Below are positions 49,101-55,966 of a DNA stretch of 55,966 bases, piece after piece (position 1 is the stretch's first letter; each line of letters starts with the position of its first letter). A program made the translations under genes and the position numbers. A model generated the notes under the pieces. That model saw only the letters and a list, made by a program, of their open reading frames with translations. It did no database searches and was not told the origin of the DNA. Source of the DNA: a virus; IMG/VR virus record IMGVR_UViG_3300042301_003333, positions 1 to 55,966 of that record; one strand, given 5' to 3'.

Positions 49101-49345
49101 CGCTGGTGCAGGCCGCTTGCACGGCCTTTCCGACGGGCTCCAATGCGGTGGCGACCATCAGCGTTGCGGGCTCGAACATCACGAGCGGCACAATCACCTG
49201 GACGACGAGCAGTACGGTCACGGTCGGCAACTTCGCTGACACGACCATCACGGCGGGTCAGGCGGTCGTCGTCACGCTCACGACGGCGGACTCGGGCAAC
49301 ACGTTTGAGAATCCGTTCTTCACGCTCGGTGGGGTGGTGGCCTAA
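46163..49345 (+). CDS. long tail fibre protein
   Basis: A 1060-aa protein with fibre repeats. The TDAQGRV/TDAYGRV module (for example ITTDAQGRVSAATTTAI) occurs three times, GGTGI/GGTGL and LVGGS/LVGGT segments recur, LPLSGGTLTG appears near residue 700, and SSGDNTTQIATTAFVTTAVA near 930 is typical of phage fibre C-terminal regions. A glycine-rich stretch (about 780-830) resembles that of the 1007-aa adhesin. GAGGGATACC lies before the ATG. Role: host adsorption. Confidence 0.8.
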   Translation: MSKPVLLLDAGQFVGLFGNADGDVLRWNATTSAWEAAAGGGTGTVTSVTAGAGLSGGTITGAGTISMPNVGTAGEYGSASSVAVITTDAQGRVSAATTTAISITQSQVADLVTDLAAKADKSVTATAGAGLTGGGTLGASFSFALNTVGTAQTSLGSASKTVTISTDAYGRVTSLSEQDISGLAASVIASGQLGLARGGTGIDASGVTAGQVLVGGSGSFALQSISGDATLASSGAVAVTALQGNPVSATALGAPDAGKALVWSGSEWQASTIQGGGGGGGLTFFMNYAASSPYPMSPQFDENAGWDTGAITVANTTAGTALGTFVTAVGSPAIEVIPAGLWDVNFYAQSSDGVNSTAVRVKVATLAGATQTVIATSDWVYLSDPSAIIQYSASVYVPATDVALTDRVEIIFEGRRFVSPAQTITLHFGTGTITHAHTTINAPGGTGLVKVVDGFLQSPATLLVNADVDAAAAISVSKLAAGTNDYVLTTVAGVPTWSALPASGVTSLTGTADQVLVGGTSGSPQTGALTLTLPQSIATTSSPTFAGLTVGSLSGLLRATAGVLSGGASVSLSSEVSDTLGVANGGTGLTASGASGNLLVSDGSSWASVAMSGDATLASTGAMTLKNTGTAGTYGSASTVPVFATDAQGRVTSVTNTNIAVSGSSFGSQTANTVLAAPDGSNGDPLFRALVASDIPSLSGVYLPLSGGTLTGKLTTAATATLAGLTVGSSTLAPTSLVNGDIWYQTNTNTLYARLNGFSQAIVASNPSTNTSIAAATSAGATGFSFTITAGASSATSGAGGPLTFSAGNGTGTTSTGGTLTLRAGTGTSANGAISIGATNTASIGIGAAGVTTTFSGRVVTPALTTSAAGFNIAPTSATPTTLSNGDMWATSANLFVRINGVTQTLAPLASPTFTGTPAAPTASSGDNTTQIATTAFVTTAVANSAGAPYDVAGEYVGKPPVSTVLMRFVANRSWTLKRTLVQAACTAFPTGSNAVATISVAGSNITSGTITWTTSSTVTVGNFADTTITAGQAVVVTLTTADSGNTFENPFFTLGGVVA

Positions 49346-49659
49346 TGCCGGTCGTCCGCGTCCAGCGCATCGTCGGGACGGTCAACGTCAACACGACGCA
49401 GCAGAAGACCGTGCAGGGAACGCTCGTCTTCCCCGGTCTCGCGCAGTTCACGCTCGACCCGTCGGCGGGCTGGGCGGCGGGCGTCTACAGCCTCATCGAG
49501 TACGACACGTTCGACTTCGCGGGCTCGGGCTCGGGCTACGCGAGCGGACAGGCGTGCCTCGACGCGCTCGTCGATGTTGTCTTGACCGGCACCGGGCTTA
49601 CGACGTGGACGCTGACCGACGACACCGCAAACAGCCGCATCACCGTCACGCTGGCGTAG
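49345..49659 (+). CDS. small fibre-locus protein
   Basis: A 104-aa protein starting in a TAATG overlap with the long fibre. It is strand-rich (VVRVQRIVGTVNVNTTQQKT, then VQGTLVFPGLAQFTLDPSAG). Its end (LTTWTLTDDTANSRITVTLA) resembles an autotransporter/filamentous-type strand. It may be a fibre chaperone or the tip of the fibre. Confidence 0.6.
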   Translation: MPVVRVQRIVGTVNVNTTQQKTVQGTLVFPGLAQFTLDPSAGWAAGVYSLIEYDTFDFAGSGSGYASGQACLDALVDVVLTGTGLTTWTLTDDTANSRITVTLA

Positions 49660-49672
49660 CGAGGAGAAAACG

Positions 49673-52336
49673 ATGCCTCAAATCAATCGCGCAAACCTCG
49701 CTACCAATCTCAACCTGAACGGCGCTTGGACCGGCGGCGTTGCGCCGACGTCCATCGACATCGCCGCGTGGGGTACTCCGAACATCACGGTCGGCACCAC
49801 GCAGCCACTCGGCGGTGCCGTTTCGTGGCAAGGCATTCTACTTCAGTCGACACAGACGACGGCGATCAGTATCGGCACGACCTCCGCCGCCATGACCATC
49901 GGCTCGTCGGGCATCGACCTGTCGGCGTCAGGGGCAAATCTCACCATCGCCTCGCCGGTCACCGTCACGCTCGGCGCTAACCAGACGTGGAACGTAGCCT
50001 CCGGGCGCACGCTTTCGATGAGCGCAGCAACCGGAGCTATTTCCGGAACCGCGAAAAACGTCATCATTGCTGGTGCAGGCACGACTGCGTTCTCGGGCAA
50101 CAGCTCGGCATCGTGGACCGGCAGCCAGTTGACCGTCTCTGGAGGTCTTGTCACGTCTTCCGCCGCCGGTGGTATCGGCGCTGCGTCAAACACCGTGATC
50201 GTGTCGAGCGGCGGCGCGATTCGCTTTACGGCCTCGCCCGCTCCGACGTCGTTCACCGTCTCCGGGCAAGGCAACGCGCTTCAGGCGGGCGCGATCTTCT
50301 TCAACGTCGTGGGCGGCATCGCCAACGGCAAGACGGTCACGCTGACGGGCGCCTCGCCGACCATCGGCGTTATCGCGAGCACGCAAGCAGGCGTCATTGC
50401 CGGTCCGTCGATTACCGGCAACGTCACCTTCAATATGTCGGGGGCCAACAACACGACGGCGACGTTCACAAACGCCTCGTCGTTTCTTGTTCCGAGCGGA
50501 AACTACGTCGTTTTGCAGGGCGTCAACCCGACGAACGGTGTCGTCACAGAGGCCGACTTCAGCTTCTCAGGAACCGACCTCAACGGCATTGGGAACGCCG
50601 CAAACGCGGTCAACGTCAAGTCGTCGCTCCGCCTTCTGAACGGAGACAACTCCGCCGTCACGCTCTCGCGAAACTACCTGTTCGACGGCGAATCGACGAG
50701 CGCGCTGCCGGCGTTACCAAACATCTACTCAATTGCGCCCAAGGCCGCTACAGGGTCCAGTCTTACGTTTCAGGGCACCATCAGCATCGGCACGCCTGGC
50801 TATTGGATCAAGACCAGTACGAGCGGAGGCATTGTTGCCAACTCCATTCAGTTCGGAAGCGCGACCGGCGGCAAGATTGACGGACAGGTCAATCTGCGAG
50901 TTTTTGCAGCAAGCACGACGCTGCGCCTGCACCCGAATCTCGACATCAGCACTTGGGTTCCGTCGGGCGGTGTCGGTGGCGAGATTTGGGTCAACGACGT
51001 TTCGTATGGCGTGGCTCCGACGGGCGCGGCAACGTGGAATCCCAACAACACCATCGACAACATCAAGGGCTCGGCGCTCACGCTGGCCCATTCGTCGTAC
51101 TCGATTTTTGCAGGCACGGTCACGTTTACCGGCACCGATGACCTCAGCCTCGGCACGGGTCCGATAACGACGACCGGCGGCGTGACGTTCGCGACTCCGA
51201 CGGCTGGCAAGCGGCTCGAGATTCCCAACAACATCGCGGGCAGCGGCGCTCTCGGCAAGACGGGCGCGGGCACGCTCAGGCTCAGCGGCGACAACACGGG
51301 CTTCACCTCGTTCCCGCATCAGGGCGGCGTGCTCGAGCTCAACAGTGCAGGCGCGGCCGGTCCTGCGGGTGCGACGTTCACGGTCACGGCCGCGACGGCC
51401 AACACAATCGATTCGACGACCGGCGCGACGCTGAAGCAGTCGGGAACCATCGCCCTCAACGCCGACTTCACTTGGGGCGGCTCGGCGGACCTGACGTTTG
51501 GAGCAGGCGCTCTGTCGTGGGGCTTGCCCCGCACCATCAAATTCCTCAACGGGAAGAACGGCATTCTGAAGTTTCCCGGCAACATCGGCGCTATCGTTGC
51601 GTCAAACACCCTGACAATTGGCGGCGCGACTCCACCGGTTGGCGGCAGCCGCAGCCGCCTCTGGTTCAGCGGCACGAACGGAATGCTGGCGACTACGAGC
51701 TCCGTGACGGCGGGCTACTTCCGCGTCTCCAACTCAGCTGGCCTCGGCAACGCCGTGACGACGATGTGGACCGTCTCGTCGGGCGCGGCGCTTGAGGTCG
51801 ATGGCGGCATCTCGCCGTCAAGTGCTCGCAACGTCACCATCACCGGCCCTGGCCCCAATACCGACGGCGCGCTGCGCTCGGTCAGCGGCAACAACCAGTG
51901 GAACAGCGATATCGTAATTCCGGTGACGTCGACCGCCTCGCCAACGCGGATACAGGTCGACGCGGGCACTTTCACGCTTGCGGCGCCGGCGTTCCAACTT
52001 ATCAACCCGACCACCACCGGCACGCCTCTTGATTTCACAGCCTTCGGCTCAACGGCGCGACTGAACCAGCCGCGAAAGCTCACGAACAAGGTGAGCAGCG
52101 TGCGAATCAACAACGGCGGTCTCGGCGTCGTTGAACTTTCCGCCGCGAACGAGCATACGGGCGGAACCACCTGCGAGGGCGGAACAACCCGCGTCACGCA
52201 TGTCACCGCAACCAGCACGGGAGCCGTGCAGGTCAACGCAACAGCGACGCTTGAAAGTACGGTACAATCACAGTTCGGCACGCTTTCCCTCGGTTCATCC
52301 CTCACCACGCGAGCGATTCTCAAGTTCGCCGCTTAG
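49673..52336 (+). CDS. beta-helical adhesin with autotransporter-like (PATR) repeats
   Basis: An 887-aa protein, Gly/Ser/Thr/Asn-rich throughout. GALGKTGAGTLRLSGDNTGF (about 523-542) and GVVELSAANEHTGGTTCEGG (about 818-837) closely follow the passenger-associated transport repeat pattern (KxGxGxLxLxGxNTxxG) of bacterial autotransporters. No signal peptide or translocator barrel is present, so this is a phage-borne beta-helical fibre, not a secreted autotransporter. Codons look less GC-biased than in neighbours, which may mean recent acquisition. Confidence 0.7.
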   Translation: MPQINRANLATNLNLNGAWTGGVAPTSIDIAAWGTPNITVGTTQPLGGAVSWQGILLQSTQTTAISIGTTSAAMTIGSSGIDLSASGANLTIASPVTVTLGANQTWNVASGRTLSMSAATGAISGTAKNVIIAGAGTTAFSGNSSASWTGSQLTVSGGLVTSSAAGGIGAASNTVIVSSGGAIRFTASPAPTSFTVSGQGNALQAGAIFFNVVGGIANGKTVTLTGASPTIGVIASTQAGVIAGPSITGNVTFNMSGANNTTATFTNASSFLVPSGNYVVLQGVNPTNGVVTEADFSFSGTDLNGIGNAANAVNVKSSLRLLNGDNSAVTLSRNYLFDGESTSALPALPNIYSIAPKAATGSSLTFQGTISIGTPGYWIKTSTSGGIVANSIQFGSATGGKIDGQVNLRVFAASTTLRLHPNLDISTWVPSGGVGGEIWVNDVSYGVAPTGAATWNPNNTIDNIKGSALTLAHSSYSIFAGTVTFTGTDDLSLGTGPITTTGGVTFATPTAGKRLEIPNNIAGSGALGKTGAGTLRLSGDNTGFTSFPHQGGVLELNSAGAAGPAGATFTVTAATANTIDSTTGATLKQSGTIALNADFTWGGSADLTFGAGALSWGLPRTIKFLNGKNGILKFPGNIGAIVASNTLTIGGATPPVGGSRSRLWFSGTNGMLATTSSVTAGYFRVSNSAGLGNAVTTMWTVSSGAALEVDGGISPSSARNVTITGPGPNTDGALRSVSGNNQWNSDIVIPVTSTASPTRIQVDAGTFTLAAPAFQLINPTTTGTPLDFTAFGSTARLNQPRKLTNKVSSVRINNGGLGVVELSAANEHTGGTTCEGGTTRVTHVTATSTGAVQVNATATLESTVQSQFGTLSLGSSLTTRAILKFAA

Positions 52337-52346
52337 GAGTACGCAC

Positions 52347-52637
52347 ATGGCTCTTGTCGGAAACTGCATCCCTGCGAAGAACGACGTGTTCTTCGACTTC
52401 TCTGCGGCCTACGCCCGCGTTCTTTCGGTCACGTCCGAGAACGTGGCGAACGCCGTCTCGTTCATCAAGGTCGAGATTCACGCCGACCAGGCGGCGCGTC
52501 AGGCACAGGCCGTGCCGGTCGTCGGTCGCGTCTACAACGCTCCGACGGTCGATCTCCCGGCGGCGGCTTCGCCCATCGCCTCCGCGTACCTCTGGCTCAA
52601 GACGCAGCCCGACTTCGCCGGATGGGTGGACTCGTAA
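52347..52637 (+). CDS. small protein after adhesin
   Basis: A 96-aa protein with TTAGGAG upstream of the ATG. Beginning MALVGNCIPAKNDVFFDFSA, it has one predicted beta-sandwich-like region and a helical C-terminus (SAYLWLKTQPDFAGWVDS). Function unknown; possibly a fibre-associated cap. Confidence 0.6.
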   Translation: MALVGNCIPAKNDVFFDFSAAYARVLSVTSENVANAVSFIKVEIHADQAARQAQAVPVVGRVYNAPTVDLPAAASPIASAYLWLKTQPDFAGWVDS

Positions 52638-52645
52638 GGTCATGC

Positions 52646-52681
52646 GTGTCGAGCCTGCTGCGGTAGGGAGCGGGCTGACAC
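52646..52681 (+). terminator. hairpin at end of fibre genes
   Basis: GTGTC-g-AGCC (52646-52655) pairs with GGCT-GACAC (52673-52681) with a single bulge. No T tract. It marks the border between fibre and lysis genes. Confidence 0.4.
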
Positions 52682-52700
52682 GACATCAGGAGACGACACC

Positions 52701-52919
52701 GTGCCCGAATGGATCATCGCAGCAGTACCCGTGGGATTGAGCATCCTCGGCGGCCTTTGGAAGGTCGCCTCGGAGATCAACAAACTGTCGTTCGCGGTCG
52801 ACACGCTGGGCAAGGTTCTTCACGAGCTGCGCGACGACCAAGCGCAGCTTCGGCGCGAGGTCGCCGGTCTCCGCACCGAGGTCGAGGTTCTCAAGGCCCG
52901 AACGGAGTCGCACTCATGA
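52701..52919 (+). CDS. small membrane protein with coiled coil (lysis cassette)
   Basis: A 72-aa protein with a GTG start preceded by AGGAG. One hydrophobic N-terminal segment (WIIAAVPVGLSILGGLWKVA, about 4-23) is followed by a charged heptad helix (LRDDQAQLRREVAGLRTEVE). This topology fits hemolysin-XhlA-like or spanin-like phage lysis proteins. It is coupled to the next gene by ATGA. Confidence 0.65.
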   Translation: MPEWIIAAVPVGLSILGGLWKVASEINKLSFAVDTLGKVLHELRDDQAQLRREVAGLRTEVEVLKARTESHS

Positions 52920-53206
52920 TTCGCAATTACACGGTCGACATCAGCGCCACCGAGGCGTACCCGTCCGCACCGCAGGTCTCGGTCCCCTTTGTCGGCCGGT
53001 CCTGCTCGGTCGTCTCTCGGCACCCGTCGGCCATCGTGAAGGTCTCGCTCGACGGCGTCGTCGACGCTTCGGTTATCGACTCGTCGCGGGTCGTGGGCAT
53101 GTCGTTTGGCACGCCGACGCAGCAGATTTGGCTGTGCCGCGAGCCGGGCGAGGTCACGCCGGAGACGGTGCTTGTCGATGTCACGGTCGAGGACGTCATC
53201 TACTAG
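52916..53206 (+). CDS. hypothetical beta-rich protein
   Basis: A 96-aa protein without membrane segments, strand-rich (RNYTVDISATEAYPSAPQVS, then VSLDGVVDASVIDSSRVVGM). It lies between two membrane-protein genes but looks structural; perhaps a small decoration or fibre-partner protein. ATGA coupling upstream. Confidence 0.6.
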   Translation: MIRNYTVDISATEAYPSAPQVSVPFVGRSCSVVSRHPSAIVKVSLDGVVDASVIDSSRVVGMSFGTPTQQIWLCREPGEVTPETVLVDVTVEDVIY

Positions 53207-53231
53207 CGCCCTCGCGGCGCCCGAGGTTCGC

Positions 53232-53450
53232 ATGTCATTCGAGCATGCAATCGCCATCGCCGGCGTCGTGGTTTCGGTCGCGTCGGTCGTCGCCAGTTTC
53301 GTCAACCAGTACGTCCGCGACGCGCAGCAGTCGGGCTCGAGCGTCTCGGCGTGGGTGCTGCACTCGGCGGCCGTGCTGAACGCGCTGGCGCTCAACGGCG
53401 ACAAGGCTGTGCAGGCGCTCAAGCTCGCGAAGGCGTGGAAGGCGTCGTGA
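53232..53450 (+). CDS. holin-like small membrane protein
   Basis: A 72-aa protein with one N-terminal hydrophobic segment (AIAIAGVVVSVASVVASFVN, about 6-25) and a second, weaker, amphipathic stretch (SAWVLHSAAVLNALAL). A class II/III holin or pinholin fits the size and neighbours. Its stop overlaps the next GTG as GTGA. Confidence 0.55.
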   Translation: MSFEHAIAIAGVVVSVASVVASFVNQYVRDAQQSGSSVSAWVLHSAAVLNALALNGDKAVQALKLAKAWKAS

Positions 53451-53752
53451 GGTCCGTCAAGGACTTCGCGTGGTTTATCGTGTCCGGCGTCGTCGGCCTG
53501 TGTGGCGCGCTGTGGGCGGCGCTGTCGTCGTTCGCGCGCAAGTCGTCGGCCGAGAAGGCGACGGAGAAGCTCGACGAGGCTGCGAAGGCGCACGCGGCGG
53601 GCGCGGCGCTGCGCGCAAAGGTGGCAGAGGCCGTCGCGGCGAAGGCTCAGGCGCAGGCCGAGCAGGAGAAGGCGCGTGACACCGTCGACGTGGCGAACGA
53701 CCTCATTCTGGGCGGCGGCGCTGTTGCTCGCGTCGACGGCGGCGAGGGCTGA
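53447..53752 (+). CDS. inner-membrane spanin-like protein (Rz-like)
   Basis: A 101-aa protein. One N-terminal membrane segment (FAWFIVSGVVGLCGALWAAL, about 6-25) is followed by a long Ala/Glu/Lys coiled coil (residues 33-85), as in i-spanins. GTG start in GTGA. The following gene starts inside it in another frame, an arrangement typical of Rz/Rz1 pairs. Confidence 0.6.
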   Translation: MRSVKDFAWFIVSGVVGLCGALWAALSSFARKSSAEKATEKLDEAAKAHAAGAALRAKVAEAVAAKAQAQAEQEKARDTVDVANDLILGGGAVARVDGGEG

Positions 53753-54113
53753 CGAGAAGCCCTGCCGTCGAAACGACGACGGCTCGGTGACCTGTTCCGA
53801 GGTCGGGCTCAAGGCGCTGACCGACGCGGTACTCGACGCTCGAGCGCAGAGCGTCGCACTCACGTCGAAGCTCAACGCGGCGCAGGTCGACAAGACCGAG
53901 TTGCGGCACATGCTCGACGTCTGCCGTGCGGACCTCAAAGCCGTGCCGCCGCCTCCCGACCCGACGTGGCAGCGCGTCGGCTACTCGCTCGGCGTTGCCG
54001 GCGGCGCGATGCTTGCGAGCGTGCCCTGGGCGGAGACCGTCGACCGGCGCGCGGCCCTCGGCGGCTTTGGCGCGGCGGCCTTGGCGGCTGGCTTCCTCGT
54101 CGTGACCTGGTAG
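53676..54113 (+). CDS. signal-peptide-bearing protein overlapping the spanin-like gene
   Basis: A 145-aa protein from GTG 53676 with AGGAG at 53662-53666. TSFWAAALLLASTAARADEK is a clear Sec signal peptide with cleavage expected after ARA. A short helical periplasmic part, a Pro-rich PPPPDP hinge and two C-terminal hydrophobic segments follow. The first 77 nt overlap the upstream gene in another frame, as Rz1 does, but there is no lipobox cysteine and the protein is longer than Rz1. An outer-spanin analogue is possible. Confidence 0.55.
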   Translation: MTPSTWRTTSFWAAALLLASTAARADEKPCRRNDDGSVTCSEVGLKALTDAVLDARAQSVALTSKLNAAQVDKTELRHMLDVCRADLKAVPPPPDPTWQRVGYSLGVAGGAMLASVPWAETVDRRAALGGFGAAALAAGFLVVTW

Positions 54114-54478
54114 CCGACGTCCTTTGGCGAGCGTCGGTCCCAGAGAAGCAGCAGCAGACCGAGGAGCTCGAGCGGCATCATCGCTGTCGCCTCCTCCTGG
54201 TCGTCGCGGCAGATGGCGACGGGCCAGCAGTCGGCACCGGAGCGCACGATGGCGTCTCGGGCCTGTCGCAGCGCGGCGCGAGAGTCAGTCTTCTTCCCGC
54301 GCTTGAGTTCAAGCCACAACGGCCACCCGCCGGGCGTAAGGACGTCGGGCTCCTCGGCGGTCCCGCCTCGAGGCTGCGAGAGGCCGCGCTTCGCCTCGAT
54401 GCCGACCGTCTCGCGCAGCCACGCGGCGATCTCGCGCTCGAATCCGTGACCCTTCGTCCTGCTCGCTCGTCCGCCCAT
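53981..54478 (-). CDS. PD-(D/E)XK-type nuclease (resolvase-like)
   Basis: A 165-aa protein on the minus strand. N-terminal RTKGHGFEREIAAWLRE, then EEPDVLTPG and LWLELKRGKK (about 36-65) give the E, PD, (E)xK signature of Holliday-junction-resolvase or VRR-type nucleases; a Leu-rich helix and a basic tail follow. ATG 54478 is preceded by GAAGGTG. Its 3' end overlaps the plus-strand lysis gene by 133 nt tail to tail. Likely role: branched-DNA processing before packaging or recombination (inferred). Confidence 0.7.
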   Translation of the reverse strand: MGGRASRTKGHGFEREIAAWLRETVGIEAKRGLSQPRGGTAEEPDVLTPGGWPLWLELKRGKKTDSRAALRQARDAIVRSGADCWPVAICRDDQEEATAMMPLELLGLLLLLWDRRSPKDVGYQVTTRKPAAKAAAPKPPRAARRSTVSAQGTLASIAPPATPSE

Positions 54479-54559
54479 TCGCGCACCTTCGCACCGCGCG
54501 TTGCCGTTGTCACGCGGTAGCGTTTCGCGTACCGTGCGCGTCTTCCGACAGGGGTGCGC

Positions 54560-55924
54560 GTGCAGGTCGAGTTCCGCAACGTCTCGTGCCGCATCGTTCG
54601 CGCGGACGACTACGAGCGCGACTGGCTGCGGCACCTCCTGACGTTCCGCGCGGTCGGGGCAACGGGCGTCGAGCGGCCGATGTGCCTGCTCGACGAGACC
54701 GCCGGCGAGTTCCCGTCGGGCTTCCTGCCCATCGTCCAGTCGCGCGCGTCGAAGGAGCTCCGCACGCTCGATGTCCTCGATCTTCGCCCAACCTCGCCGG
54801 CGCGCGACGAGAGCGTGGACGTGTCGTGGCTGCGCGACTACCAGCAAGCGGCGCTCGAGGCCGTCTGCGCGCGCGAGCGGGGCATCCTCTGGCTCCCGAC
54901 GGCTGCGGGGAAGACCGCGACCGCCTCGAGCATCGTCGCCTCGTTTCCGCAGTCGCGCTGGTTGTTCCTCGTCCACCGGCTCTCGTTGCTGAACCAGACG
55001 GCCGAGAGCTTCCGCAAGTTCACGAGCGAGACCGCCGGCAAGGTCGGCGAGAGCGGGTGGCGGCCGCGCCGGTTCACCGTCGCGACTTTCCAGACGCTCG
55101 CCGCCCGGCTGGCACACGGGGACATCGAGGCGCGGGCGCTGCTCGAGTCGGTCGACGGCGTCATCGTCGACGAGGCGCACGCTCTCGCGGCGTCGACCTT
55201 CACGACGGTGATGAGCGTCGCGACGAACGCCCGCTACCGCATCGGCCTGTCGGGCACGCCGCTCGCTCGAGGCGACCGGAAGTCCTCGCTCGTCGTCGGC
55301 GCGACCGGCCCGGTCATCTACCGCATGCGCCCCGAGGTGCTCGTCGAGCGCGAGGTGCTGGCGCGGCCGACCATTCTCATGGCCGACTGCTGGCAGGACG
55401 AGCTCGATGATGCGACGTGGCCGACGGTCTATGACCGGCTCGTCGTTCACTCGGCGAGGCGAAACGCGCTCGTCGTCGAGGCCGTGCGGCGCTCCGAGAA
55501 GCCCGCGCTCGTCTTTGTACAGGCGGTCGAGCACGGACAGGTGCTCATGCGCGCCTTCGCTCGCGTCGGCATCCGGGCGGGCTACGTCCACGGGGCGCAC
55601 ACGACCGAGCAGCGAGAGGCCGCCATCGCGCAGCTCGTCGAGGGTCGCATCGACGTCCTTGTCTGCTCGGTGATCTTTCAAGAGGGGGTGGACGTCCCGG
55701 CGCTGCGAAGCGTGGTCATTGCGGCCGGCGGACAGTCGACCATCGCGGCCATTCAGCGCGTCGGGCGCGGGCTGCGAAAGAGTGAGGGGAAGACCTCCTG
55801 CACGGTGTGGGAGGTCAACGACCGAGGCCAGCGGTGGCTCGAGGCGCACGCGCGCGCTCGACGCCTCGCCTATCAGGCCGAGGGCTACGAGGTGCGCGTG
55901 GAGCACCTGGGAGAGACGGAATGA
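54560..55924 (+). CDS. SF2 DNA/RNA helicase
   Basis: A 454-aa ATP-dependent helicase (UvsW/RadD-like layout). Motif I LPTAAGKTATAS (about 111-122), II VDEAHAL, III SGTPLARG, and VI QRVGRGLRKSEGK are all visible, giving two RecA-like domains. GTG 54560 is chosen because AGGGG lies 5 nt upstream; GTG 54554 is in the same frame. It is divergent from the nuclease gene over an 81-nt spacer, suggesting a shared DNA-repair or recombination job. Confidence 0.85.
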   Translation: MQVEFRNVSCRIVRADDYERDWLRHLLTFRAVGATGVERPMCLLDETAGEFPSGFLPIVQSRASKELRTLDVLDLRPTSPARDESVDVSWLRDYQQAALEAVCARERGILWLPTAAGKTATASSIVASFPQSRWLFLVHRLSLLNQTAESFRKFTSETAGKVGESGWRPRRFTVATFQTLAARLAHGDIEARALLESVDGVIVDEAHALAASTFTTVMSVATNARYRIGLSGTPLARGDRKSSLVVGATGPVIYRMRPEVLVEREVLARPTILMADCWQDELDDATWPTVYDRLVVHSARRNALVVEAVRRSEKPALVFVQAVEHGQVLMRAFARVGIRAGYVHGAHTTEQREAAIAQLVEGRIDVLVCSVIFQEGVDVPALRSVVIAAGGQSTIAAIQRVGRGLRKSEGKTSCTVWEVNDRGQRWLEAHARARRLAYQAEGYEVRVEHLGETE

Positions 55925-55966
55925 CGAGGGTTCGCACAGAGGAACTGCAGGAGGCGCTCGACCTCG
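55921..55966 (+). CDS. partial gene at window end
   Basis: An ATG in an ATGA overlap with the helicase stop opens a frame reading MTRVRTEELQEALDL to the window edge. Coupled translation supports a real gene. Too short to identify. Confidence 0.5.
   Translation, partial: MTRVRTEELQEALDL

Noticed and set aside
53981-55906. 641-aa minus-strand frame starting at 55906
   Set aside because: Only the last 165 residues (from 54478) look like a real protein; the upstream part is antisense to the SF2 helicase and highly Arg/Asp-rich.
1-55966. Circular or complete genome
   Set aside because: Joining the ends does not restore the methyltransferase frame with the WAKG-type continuation I would expect, and polymerase/endolysin genes are missing, so the window is probably a segment.

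Overview
The window is a segment of a high-GC tailed phage (or prophage) genome, roughly two-thirds G+C by eye. It has dense, mostly 1-4 nt overlapping genes (ATGA, GTGA, TGATG junctions), many GTG starts, and a complete contractile-tail (myovirus) module in the order of Bacillus PBSX/Xkd-type tails. No integrase, host gene, tRNA, DNA polymerase or recognisable endolysin is visible, so lifestyle and host cannot be fixed. The two ends do not join convincingly, so this is probably part of a larger genome.

Layout. (1) 1-2903, minus strand: one early/accessory operon reading leftwards from an XRE-type repressor through a (Gly-X)n low-complexity protein, an IS911-OrfA-like HTH protein and several tiny proteins to a C5 cytosine methyltransferase. 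The methyltransferase loses its frame at a G10 tract next to the window edge. (2) 2904-3029: divergent control region. (3) 3030-6084, plus strand: replication module with two winged-helix/replisome-organiser-like proteins (the second carrying nine heptanucleotide repeats, a candidate origin), a DnaC-like AAA+ loader, a P-loop-less relative of it, and a small winged-helix-like protein. (4) 6204-11211: small ORFs, an iteron cluster just before a putative small terminase, zinc-ribbon proteins and a 725-aa large terminase that appears to carry two ATPase modules, the first degenerate. (5) 11208-13083: a PP-loop (PAPS-reductase-like) enzyme and tiny ORFs. (6) 13105-23808: portal, HAD phosphatase, a second DNA methyltransferase with a 4x21 bp repeat, HNH protein, head morphogenesis protein, small head-locus proteins sharing a KPF tail, scaffold and major capsid protein.

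(7) 23809-24249: 441 nt without a credible gene but packed with perfect helices and ending in a terminator with a T8 tract. This is a candidate structured noncoding RNA inside the head operon. (8) 24250-37974: neck proteins, sheath, tube, frameshifted tail chaperone pair, a short (479 aa) tape measure, LysM protein, hub, spike, gp25/W-like, J-like and I-like baseplate proteins. (9) 37974-52637: about 14.5 kb of fibre/adhesin genes (1007, 695, 1060 and 887 aa plus small partners) built from beta-helix, glycine-rich, Ala/Ser coiled-coil and autotransporter-like repeats. (10) 52701-54113: a small-membrane-protein lysis cassette. (11) 53981-54478 (minus): a PD-(D/E)XK-like nuclease, divergent from an SF2 helicase (54560-55924) and the start of one further gene.

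The most unusual items are the hairpin-rich region after the capsid gene, the double-ATPase terminase, the iterons before the small terminase, the heptamer repeats inside the replication initiator, poly-G tracts in both methyltransferase genes, and the alternating-glycine protein. All functional names rest on motif reading and gene order; no database search was possible.
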